From: Parvularcula sp. BBD 1991-13
GTDB taxonomy: Bacteria > Pseudomonadota > Alphaproteobacteria > Caulobacterales > Parvularculaceae
Assembly (NCBI GenBank): GCA_001657385.1
Contig: LYSZ01000002.1
Location: 434,001 to 498,000 of the forward strand
DNA: 64,000 nucleotides
Direction: 5' to 3'
Below, piece after piece: positions 57,567 through 64,000 of this stretch (positions within the stretch are counted from its first letter, which is position 1; each line of letters begins with the position of its first letter). Under the pieces are notes generated by a model. That model saw nothing but the letters and a program-made list of their open reading frames with translations, searched no databases and was not told the origin of the DNA. The translations under genes were made by a program, and so were the position numbers.

Positions 57567-57595
57567 CGCAACACATAGCCGCAACACATAGCCGC
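57567..57595 (+). repeat. 13-bp tandem repeat in the metY leader
   Basis: CGCAACACATAGC is present twice head to tail (57567-57579, 57580-57592) followed by CGC. It ends about 12 bp before the metY start codon. Confidence 0.85.
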
Positions 57596-57607
57596 AGGAC
57601 TTCGCCC

Positions 57608-58906
57608 ATGACAGACGCCGCCGACGAGACCCCCGCCTACAAGTTCGACACTGCCGCCCTGCATGCCGGGGGCGCGCCTGATCCGACCACCCATGCGCGG
57701 GCGACGCCGATTTATCAGACCACCAGCTACGTGTTCGACGACGTCGATCAGGCGGCGCGCCTGTTCAACCTCCAGGAGTTCGGAAACGTCTATACGCGGA
57801 TCATGAATCCAACGACGGACGTTCTGGAGCAGCGCGTCGCGGCGCTGGAAGGCGGGACCGCCGCTCTTGCGGTCGCGTCCGGCCATGCGGCGCAGCTGGT
57901 GACGCTGCACACCTTGCTTGAACCCGGCGATCGCTACGTCGCCGCGCGACAGCTTTACGGCGGGTCGGTGAACCAGTTCGGCCACGCCTTCAAACGCTTC
58001 GGCTGGGAAGCGGACTGGGCCGACGCGGGCGATCCGGACAGTTTTCGCGCCGCGTTGACGGACAGGACGAAAGCGATCTTTATCGAGAGTTTTTCCAACC
58101 CCGCCGGCGCCATGACCGATATCGCCGCCATCGCCGCCGTTGCGAAGGAGGCGGGCGTTCCCCTCATTGTCGACAATACGCTCGCTTCTCCCTATCTCTG
58201 CCGTCCGCTGGAGCATGGCGCGAACATCGTCGTGCATTCCCTGACCAAGTTTCTTGGCGGACACGGAACGTCCATGGGCGGCCTCATTGTCGACGGCGGC
58301 AATTTCGACTGGTCCGCCGACGCCCGCTTCCGGCATCTTGTCGAGCCGAACGCGGATTATCACGGGATTGAGTTTTACCCGACCTTCGGGCCGATCGCCT
58401 TCGCCATCGCCTGCCGCGTTCTGGGCTTGCGCGCCCTCGGGCCGACGCTGTCGCCCTTCAATGCGTTCATGATCCTGCAGGGGATCGAGACGCTCTCCCT
58501 GCGGATGGACCGTCATTGCGCAAACGCGCTTGAGGTCGCGCGGTATCTAAACGGACACGGCAAGGTCGCCTGGGTGTCCTATGCGGGTCTTGAGGACGAT
58601 CCCAACTTCGATACGGCCCGCCGCTACGCGCCGAAAGGCGCCGGCGCCGTTTTCACCTTCGGGCTCAAGGGCGGTTACGACGCCGGCGTCAGGCTCGTCA
58701 ACAGCGTCAAACTGTTCAGCCATCTCGCCAATGTGGGCGATGCGAAAAGCCTCATCATCCACCCCGCCTCGACGACGCACCGCCAGTTGACGGACGAACA
58801 GAAATCAGCCGCCGGCGCCGGGCCGGACGTGGTGCGGCTTTCCGTGGGCATTGAAGACATCGCGGATATCCTCGCGGACCTGGAACAGGCGCTGGACGGC
58901 GTTTGA
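57608..58906 (+). CDS. metY: O-acetylhomoserine sulfhydrylase / aminocarboxypropyltransferase
   Basis: This 432-aa PLP enzyme of the Cys/Met metabolism family makes homocysteine from O-acetylhomoserine and sulfide. Motifs are YTRIMNPTTDVLEQRVAALEGG (about 60-81), VDNTLASPYLCRP and the PLP lysine in HSLTKFLGGHG (about 213). The C-terminal segment HPASTTHRQL is typical. Start ATG 57608 follows the 13-bp repeats. It is the third gene of a same-strand run with the serine hydrolase and aminotransferase. Confidence 0.94.
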   Translation: MTDAADETPAYKFDTAALHAGGAPDPTTHARATPIYQTTSYVFDDVDQAARLFNLQEFGNVYTRIMNPTTDVLEQRVAALEGGTAALAVASGHAAQLVTLHTLLEPGDRYVAARQLYGGSVNQFGHAFKRFGWEADWADAGDPDSFRAALTDRTKAIFIESFSNPAGAMTDIAAIAAVAKEAGVPLIVDNTLASPYLCRPLEHGANIVVHSLTKFLGGHGTSMGGLIVDGGNFDWSADARFRHLVEPNADYHGIEFYPTFGPIAFAIACRVLGLRALGPTLSPFNAFMILQGIETLSLRMDRHCANALEVARYLNGHGKVAWVSYAGLEDDPNFDTARRYAPKGAGAVFTFGLKGGYDAGVRLVNSVKLFSHLANVGDAKSLIIHPASTTHRQLTDEQKSAAGAGPDVVRLSVGIEDIADILADLEQALDGV

Positions 58907-58925
58907 GGCTTGGAGCGAAAGGGTG

Positions 58926-59567
58926 ATGCGCATGCTGTTGAAGAAATCCGCCGCCGTTCTCGCCGTTCTCGGCCTGCCCGCGCTCCTTGCGTCGGGCTGC
59001 GTCAAGGCGGCGACGTCCACGGTCGACGCGGCTGTCGGTCTCAGTTCGGGCGCCGTCGGGGCGGGCGTCGGCGTCGCCGGGGCCGCGGCGGGCGCCGCCC
59101 ACGCGGATCTGGATCGGCGCGGGCGCGGCCATGATGATCAGCATAATGCCGGTCAGCATCATGACGACCCGCGTCCGTTCGATCCCACCGCCGACGCCAT
59201 GATGGATGTCGACGCCGCACTGGCGGCGGCCCGCGCGAGCGGACGGCGCGTGCTCCTGGCGCTGGGCGGGAACTGGTGCCACGACAGTCGCGGGCTGGCG
59301 GCGAAATTCCGCGAGCCGGAACTCGCCGCGCTGATCGACGCCGGGTATGAACTCGTCTGGGTCGATGTCGGCTACCGCGACCGCAATCTCGACGTGGCGC
59401 GGCGCTTTGGCGTCGATGCGCTTTACGGCACGCCGACGGTGCTGATTCTGTCGCCGGAGGGAAAGCTGCTCAACGCCGATACGGTCCATGAATGGCGCAC
59501 GGCGGATTCCATCCCCTATGACGACACGCTCGCCTATTTCCGGCGTTTCGCGCCGCAAAACCGGTGA
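58926..59567 (+). CDS. Thioredoxin-like lipoprotein with single-Cys WCHDS site
   Basis: The 213-aa protein has a lipoprotein signal (lipobox ASGC, Cys about 26), a Gly/Ala-rich stretch, a His/Asp-rich linker (about 70-90, DDQHNAGQHHDDP) and a thioredoxin domain (about 95-205). The active-site region reads GGNWCHDSRGL, so the resolving Cys of CxxC is absent; GTPTVLIL provides the cis-Pro. It may bind metal through the His stretch. It follows metY by 19 bp. Function is unknown. Confidence 0.8.
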   Translation: MRMLLKKSAAVLAVLGLPALLASGCVKAATSTVDAAVGLSSGAVGAGVGVAGAAAGAAHADLDRRGRGHDDQHNAGQHHDDPRPFDPTADAMMDVDAALAAARASGRRVLLALGGNWCHDSRGLAAKFREPELAALIDAGYELVWVDVGYRDRNLDVARRFGVDALYGTPTVLILSPEGKLLNADTVHEWRTADSIPYDDTLAYFRRFAPQNR

Positions 59568-59612
59568 TCCGCTTTTGCTGCAACACGCTCCAGGCGTGAT
59601 CAGCGCCCGCGG

Positions 59613-60803
59613 TCAGCTCTGATTTTCCGCCGTGCGCTGATCGTCCGTCCAGTAAGAGACGCAAGGGATCTTTTCCTTGTTGCAGCGGTGAGCGTATTTC
59701 CTCGCGATCTCGGTGACTTCCTCCAGCAGCCCCTCTTCCAGGGTGATGGGATCGAGACCGAGGCCGAGCAGGCGGCGATTTTCCACGTGCAGGTCGTTTT
59801 CCGCCGCTTCCTTGCGCGGGTTGTTGACATAGGCGATTTCCGCGCCGGTCTTGTCGGCGATCAGCTTGGCCAGATCGCGCACCCGGTGGGTTTCGGTCAT
59901 CTGGTTCAGGATGCGCACGCGCTCGCCGGTCTGCGGCGGCGTGTTGACCGCAAGCTCGATGCATTTGACCGTATCCTGAAGGTGGATGAAGGCCCGCGTC
60001 TGTCCGCCGGTGCCGTGAACGGTCATGGGAAAGCCGACCGCCGCCTGCATCAGGAAACGGTTCAGAACGGTGCCGTAGTCTCCGTCATAGTCGAAACGGT
60101 TGATGAGGCGCTCGTCGCGTTTGGTTTCGGCGGTTTGCGTTCCCCAGACGATCCCCTGGTGCAGGTCGGTGATTTTCAGCCCGTCATTCTTGTTATAGAA
60201 TGCGAAGAGAAGCTGGTCCTGCGTCTTCGTCATGTGATAGATCGAGCCCGGATTGGCTGGATACAGAATTTCCTGCTGGATCTCGCGCCCGTCCTCGGTT
60301 TCAATCTTCACCGGCAGGTAGCCTTCGGGGATCTTCATCCCGGCGGTGCCGTAGCCGTAAACGCCCATCGTGCCAAGGTGGACGAGATGCGCGTCCACGC
60401 CCGCCTCGACGATGGCGGCGAGGACGTTGTTGGTGGCGTTCAGGTTGTTATCGACCGTATACCGCTTGTGATAGGACGATTTCATGGAGTAGGGCGCGGC
60501 GCGTTGTTCGGCGAAATGGATGATGGCGTCCGGCGCGTCGTCCCTGATCAGGTTCATCAGCCGCGCATAGTTTTTGGCCGCGTCGATATTCTCGAACCGG
60601 ATGCGCTTGCCGGAGACCTGCTCCCAGGCGTCGAGCCGGGTGGAGACGGGCTGGATCGGGGTGAGGGACTCCACCTCCAGTTCGATGTCGATCTTTCGCC
60701 GGGACAGGTTGTCCACGATCACGACCTCGTGGCCCATATTCGACAGGTGCAGCGCTGTGGGCCAGCCGCAGAAGCCGTCGCCGCCCATGACCAGGATTTT
60801 CAT
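59613..60803 (-). CDS. sqdB: UDP-sulfoquinovose synthase
   Basis: This 396-aa NAD-dependent SDR epimerase-like enzyme makes UDP-sulfoquinovose from UDP-glucose and sulfite, the head-group donor of the sulfolipid SQDG. It has the family start VMGGDGFCGWPTALHLS, the SQD1-type HFAEQRAAPYSMKS, HLGTMGVYGYG and the catalytic Y-x3-K in YHMTKTQDQ. Length matches SQD1/SqdB. It lies near rfbD and rfbB on the same strand but 330 bp away. The glycosyltransferase for sulfolipid is not identified here. Confidence 0.92.
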   Translation of the reverse strand: MKILVMGGDGFCGWPTALHLSNMGHEVVIVDNLSRRKIDIELEVESLTPIQPVSTRLDAWEQVSGKRIRFENIDAAKNYARLMNLIRDDAPDAIIHFAEQRAAPYSMKSSYHKRYTVDNNLNATNNVLAAIVEAGVDAHLVHLGTMGVYGYGTAGMKIPEGYLPVKIETEDGREIQQEILYPANPGSIYHMTKTQDQLLFAFYNKNDGLKITDLHQGIVWGTQTAETKRDERLINRFDYDGDYGTVLNRFLMQAAVGFPMTVHGTGGQTRAFIHLQDTVKCIELAVNTPPQTGERVRILNQMTETHRVRDLAKLIADKTGAEIAYVNNPRKEAAENDLHVENRRLLGLGLDPITLEEGLLEEVTEIARKYAHRCNKEKIPCVSYWTDDQRTAENQS

Positions 60804-61132
60804 CGCCCTTCTCCAACTTTTCGAGATGCGGGGCCGCGCCCGTCCGGCCCGCGCTGTAGCCGCTCTCTTAAAATGTCAGGGGCGCAAAGCACAACCCCTT
60901 GATGCGCCGCGCCGCAGATGGCCCGTCGCGGCTGGCGGTGCGGCGCGATCCTTTTCGCCGGGAGGGGCGTTTGCGAGGATTCCGCGCCGCGACAGGCCCT
61001 GACCGGCGGGAGCCTCCCCAGGCGTGTTGGCGCGCGGGTTGTCTTGCGGGCTGGCTGGCTTCATCCGCCCTGCGGCGGTTGCATGGACGCCGCCGCGCGC
61101 AAGCATGGCGCTAGAACGCCGCGCCGCGCGCG
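60804..61132. other. Gene-free gap between sqdB and rfbD
   Basis: About 330 bp with no supported coding frame, terminator or repeat. The sqdB promoter is expected at its left end on the minus strand, but none is recognisable. Confidence 0.5.
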
Positions 61133-62017
61133 TCAGGCTTGCGGGTCCGCGTCCTTGAGGGCGGTCAGGGTCTGGCGCAGGCCGAGCCGCCAGTCGGGCT
61201 GGGCGACGCCGAAGTCGCGCTCAATCCTGGCGCAGTCGAGAACCGTGCGCAGCGGGCGCTGCGCCGGCGTCGGGTAGTCCGTCGTCGGAATGGGCGCAAC
61301 GGCGCAGGCGAGGCCGGCGACCTCGAAGATTTTCTCCGCAAAGCCCGCCCAGCTCACCGCGGGCGCGCCCTGGAAATGGTAGAGGCCGTTACCCGGCGCG
61401 CCGCGGCGTTTCTTCGCGGCGATGGTGAGGGCGGCCCTGGCGATGTCGCGGGCGTAGGTCGGCCCGCCGATCTGGTCGTCGACGATGGTCAGCGCGTCGC
61501 GCGCCTCGCCCAGGCGCAGCATCGTCTTGACGAAGTTTCCGCCATGTTCGGAAAACACCCAGGAGGTGCGGATGACGACGCTGTCCGGATGCGCGTCGAG
61601 GGCGGCGTCTTCCCCCGCCTGCTTGGTGGCGCCGTAGACGTTGAGCGGGTTGACGGCGTCGTCTTCCCTGTACGGCGCATCGGCCGTGCCGTCGAACACG
61701 TAATCGGTCGACAGGTGAATGAAGACCGCGCCCGCCGCGTTCGCGGCGGCGGCGATTTCGCCCGTCGCCGCGGCGTTGAGCCGGTGCGCGGCCGCCTTGT
61801 CGTCCTCGGCCTTGTCGACGGCGGTGTAGGCGGCGGCGTTGATGACGGCGTCGGGCGCAAACCCTTCGACCGCCGCCGTCGCCGCGCCGGGACTTTCGAG
61901 GTCGGCCGCGCCGCGCCCCATGGCGGCCGCCTCGTGGCCCACCCCTTCATGCGCCGGCGCCTCTTCGATCAGGCAGCGGGCGACCTGTCCGTTTTCTCCG
62001 AAGATCAGTATGCGCAT
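61133..62017 (-). CDS. rfbD: dTDP-4-dehydrorhamnose reductase
   Basis: The 294-aa enzyme does the last step of dTDP-L-rhamnose synthesis, an NAD(P)H-dependent reduction. It has Rossmann motif FGENGQVA, NAAAYTAVDKAE (about 60-72), STDYVFDG (about 104) and the catalytic Y-x3-K in VYGATKQAGE (about 128). It follows rfbB by 33 bp. rfbA and rfbC are not in the window. Confidence 0.94.
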   Translation of the reverse strand: MRILIFGENGQVARCLIEEAPAHEGVGHEAAAMGRGAADLESPGAATAAVEGFAPDAVINAAAYTAVDKAEDDKAAAHRLNAAATGEIAAAANAAGAVFIHLSTDYVFDGTADAPYREDDAVNPLNVYGATKQAGEDAALDAHPDSVVIRTSWVFSEHGGNFVKTMLRLGEARDALTIVDDQIGGPTYARDIARAALTIAAKKRRGAPGNGLYHFQGAPAVSWAGFAEKIFEVAGLACAVAPIPTTDYPTPAQRPLRTVLDCARIERDFGVAQPDWRLGLRQTLTALKDADPQA

Positions 62018-62050
62018 GGCTTGTCCCGTATCGCGTTGGACCGTTGGCGG

Positions 62051-63124
62051 TTACGCGCCGCTTTGCCCGGCGTCGTCCTTGCCGAGCCCCTGGCGGCGGG
62101 AGACGTCGAAGCCTTTCTCGCGGATCCGCCGCCACCAGTCGCGGTTTTCAAGATACCACACAACCGTCCGGCGCATGCCCTCCTCGATGGAGACCGACGG
62201 CGACCAGCCAAGCGTCCGCTCGATCTTGTCGCAATTGATGGCGTAGCGCTTGTCGTGCCCCGGACGATCGTCGACAAAGGCAATGAGATCGGCGTGCGGC
62301 GCATGGGCCGATTGGCCGAGCGTATCGTCGAGAATGGCGCAGATCATGCGAATAAGCTCGATGTTGGTCCGCTCGGCGCGGCCGCCGATATTGTAGATCT
62401 CGCCCGGTTCGCCCTGCGCCGCGACAAGCAGGAGCGCCTCGGCGTGGTCGCCCACATAGAGCCAGTCGCGCACATTGTCGCCCTTGCCGTAGACGGGGAT
62501 CGGCCGGCCTTCGAGGGCGTTGAGCACCACCACCGGGATCAGCTTTTCCGGAAACTGGTAAGGGCCGTAATTGTTGGAACAGTTCGTCACCACCACCGGC
62601 AGGCCGAACGTCTCGTGCCACGCCCGCGCCAGCATGTCCGAAGACGCCTTGGCGGCGGAATAGGGCGAGTTGGGCTGGTAGGGCGAGGTCTCGGTGAATT
62701 CGCCCGTGGGGCCGAGCGAGCCGTACACCTCGTCCGTGGAGATATGGTGGAACCGGAAATCCGCCGGCGCCGCGCCGCTCTCGACATAGGCGCGCGCCGC
62801 CTGCAACAGGCTGTAGGTTCCAATGATGTTGGCGTCGATGAAGGCCCGCGGCCCGTCGATCGACCGGTCCACATGGGTCTCCGCGGCGAGGTTCATGACC
62901 GCGTCGGGCCTGAACGACGCGATCAGGTCGGTCATGGCCGCCTGGTCGCAGATATCGTGCTGCGCGAATGCGTAGCCGGGGGCGTCGGCGACCGCCGCCA
63001 CGTTGTCGAGGTTGGCCGCATAGGTCAGCTTGTCGACGTTCAGCACCTCGTGGCCGTCCGCGACGGCCTGGCGCACCACCGCCGATCCGATAAAGCCGGC
63101 CCCGCCGGTTACAATTAGTCTCAT
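62051..63124 (-). CDS. rfbB: dTDP-glucose 4,6-dehydratase
   Basis: This 357-aa SDR enzyme converts dTDP-glucose to the 4-keto-6-deoxy intermediate for rhamnose. It has GGAGFIGSAVVRQ at the start, NLAAETHVDRSIDGP (about 79-93), the catalytic HISTDEVYGSLG (Asp and Glu about 133-134) and Y-x3-K in YSAAKASSD (about 160). RDWLYVGDHAEAL is characteristic. It is upstream of rfbD in a two-gene unit. Confidence 0.95.
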   Translation of the reverse strand: MRLIVTGGAGFIGSAVVRQAVADGHEVLNVDKLTYAANLDNVAAVADAPGYAFAQHDICDQAAMTDLIASFRPDAVMNLAAETHVDRSIDGPRAFIDANIIGTYSLLQAARAYVESGAAPADFRFHHISTDEVYGSLGPTGEFTETSPYQPNSPYSAAKASSDMLARAWHETFGLPVVVTNCSNNYGPYQFPEKLIPVVVLNALEGRPIPVYGKGDNVRDWLYVGDHAEALLLVAAQGEPGEIYNIGGRAERTNIELIRMICAILDDTLGQSAHAPHADLIAFVDDRPGHDKRYAINCDKIERTLGWSPSVSIEEGMRRTVVWYLENRDWWRRIREKGFDVSRRQGLGKDDAGQSGA

Positions 63125-63530
63125 GAAACGCTCCCGCTGCGCGCTGTTGGCATTGTCTCTGATCCTCCCCGCCGCTCGCCGTCCGGTTGCAATAAACGCG
63201 CCGTTTTCTCTAGCATAGGCTGCGGCGAAAAGAACCCGCCCAGAAGGCCGGAGACGGTCGGAAAAGGCCAGGAAAGGAACCCGGCCGGCTTCGGAGGGCG
63301 CGCGCTCCCCCCACGCCGTTCATGGCGCCTATGATGGGCGGCATGGTTGCAAGGCCCGGTTAATAGTCGGGCAATATGGTTGTTTCATGTCGGGCCTCGC
63401 CAATTGGTTAACCGACCGCGCGTAAAATGCGCCGCCGTTGGACATGGCGGCGAAGCGGGATTATCCGTTTGGCGCGCTTTGCGGCGTCCGCCGTATTGCA
63501 GCCGCGTTTTCAAGGGACGCTACGGATCGT
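63125..63530. other. Divergent intergenic region between rfbB and a glycosyltransferase gene
   Basis: About 400 bp with no supported gene. The middle is less GC-rich, with several TTAA-containing words (GGTTAATAG near 63358, GGTTAACCG near 63406) that do not form TTAA-N7-TTAA. It should carry promoters for both divergent units. Confidence 0.5.
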
Positions 63531-64000
63531 ATGAAGATCGCCTTTTTCTCTCCGGCCTGGCCCGCCGCCAACGCCCAGAACGGCGTCGCCACCTATGTCG
63601 AGGTGATGACGCGCGCGCTTGAGCGGGCCGGTTGCCGGTGCGTCGTGATTACGCCGCATGTGCATGGCGAGGCGGCGGACAACGTCATTCCCCTCAAATT
63701 CCCGAAGGCTGCGGGGCCGGCCGCCCTGGTCGAACGGCTGCGCCACGCGCTTGGCGATCCGGACGAGATCTATCGCGGGAAATTCATTCGCGCCGTCGCC
63801 GCCGCGCTCGAAGAGGCGTCGAGGGACGGGCCCTTGGACCTGTTCGAAATCGAGGAAAGCTTCGGCTGGGCCCATGAGCTGAAAGACGCAGCCCCCTGTC
63901 CGGTCTTCATGCGCACCCACGGGCCGCATTTCCTGGGGCATTTCGGCGTCTTCATGGAAAAAGACAAACGCCGCGTCGCCCGCGAAGGAGAGGCGCTGAA
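63531..64000 (+). CDS. Glycosyltransferase family 4-like protein, N-terminal part (cut by window edge)
   Basis: The frame from ATG 63531 stays open to the right edge (about 156 codons). The start MKIAFFSPAWPAANAQNGVA is typical of GT4 N-terminal domains, with the Gly-rich donor-side loop (QNGVATYV) and a later DLFEIEES..HELKD segment and MRTHGPHF. It is divergent from rfbB, so the full gene probably continues a surface-polysaccharide locus. The sugar and acceptor are unknown. Confidence 0.8.
   Translation, partial: MKIAFFSPAWPAANAQNGVATYVEVMTRALERAGCRCVVITPHVHGEAADNVIPLKFPKAAGPAALVERLRHALGDPDEIYRGKFIRAVAAALEEASRDGPLDLFEIEESFGWAHELKDAAPCPVFMRTHGPHFLGHFGVFMEKDKRRVAREGEAL

Noticed and set aside
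57505-57607. SAM-II-type riboswitch upstream of metY
   Set aside because: The leader has a G-run and a possible stem but does not match the SAM-II pseudoknot consensus as I know it; the 13-bp tandem repeat accounts for the visible structure.
60918-61277. 119-residue plus-strand frame in the sqdB-rfbD gap
   Set aside because: It is Arg/Cys/Trp-rich, overlaps rfbD antisense and has no ribosome site.
61139-63118. 659-residue open frame opposite rfbD and rfbB
   Set aside because: It spans two genuine genes on the other strand and has an Arg/Val-rich shadow composition.
63350-63420. CtrA sites upstream of the glycosyltransferase
   Set aside because: Two GGTTAA words are present but their spacing does not give TTAA-N7-TTAA.

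Overview
The window is GC-rich chromosomal DNA from an alphaproteobacterium. Several gene blocks are typical of that class: ftsE-ftsX-ydcF-plsC-DUF2125, tlpA | argH-lptM-lysA with a TIGR02302/DUF4175 protein, etfBA plus hbd, a coxBA-ctaB-coxF-ctaG-coxC-DUF983-surf1 oxidase block, an ActS/ActR (RegB/RegA) pair next to a SCO gene, and htpX beside DUF1674. The blend suggests a free-living aerobic, possibly marine, lineage near Parvularculales, Caulobacterales or Hyphomonadales; the exact taxon is inference. Coding density is high, no tRNA or rRNA was recognised, and there is no sign of an IS element, prophage or CRISPR array.

Layout. 1-9 kb: end of an unknown gene, a BCCT betaine/choline-type transporter, a TPR lipoprotein, an M17 aminopeptidase, a MarR regulator, then the minus-strand ftsE-ftsX-ydcF-plsC-DUF2125 group. 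9-18 kb: zinc-ribbon/DUF3426-like protein, a phosphoribosyltransferase, a TIGR02302 membrane protein, a small DUF5658-like membrane protein, and the lysA-lptM-argH operon facing tlpA. 18-24 kb: a large unknown lipoprotein, dodecin, 3-hydroxybutyryl-CoA dehydrogenase, a small orphan ORF, etfA and etfB, and a HIG1-like protein. 24-31 kb: a 622-aa exported protein with a possible papain-like fold, YccF, a TetR regulator facing an aldo/keto reductase across a clear operator, gluQ and tldD.

31-41 kb is the aa3-type cytochrome c oxidase cluster: subunits II, I and III, heme O synthase, CoxF, Cox11/CtaG, DUF983 and SURF1. Subunit II carries an unusual insertion of about 100 residues. An ExbB/OmpA-like pair follows. 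41-49 kb: small exported protein, double-domain M16 protease, redox two-component system ActR/ActS, SCO copper chaperone and PHB depolymerase. 49-59 kb: VOC protein, polA, htpX, SDHAF4-like DUF1674, a 38-residue lysine-rich ORF with its own strong terminator, then serine hydrolase, aminotransferase, metY and a thioredoxin-like lipoprotein. 59-64 kb is a surface-glycan/sulfolipid segment: UDP-sulfoquinovose synthase, rfbD, rfbB and the start of a glycosyltransferase cut by the window edge.

Themes. Respiration dominates: oxidase, its assembly factors, the quinone/redox-sensing kinase pair, SCO and ETF. Short 13-17 bp tandem duplications recur between genes and inside low-complexity coding stretches, which suggests replication slippage. 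Two intergenic sites match the CtrA box TTAA-N7-TTAA. No complete undescribed multi-gene system is evident. The best leads are the modified oxidase subunit II, the lysine-rich mini-protein, the CtrA-box membrane protein, the papain-like exported protein and the sulfoquinovose-rhamnose cluster.
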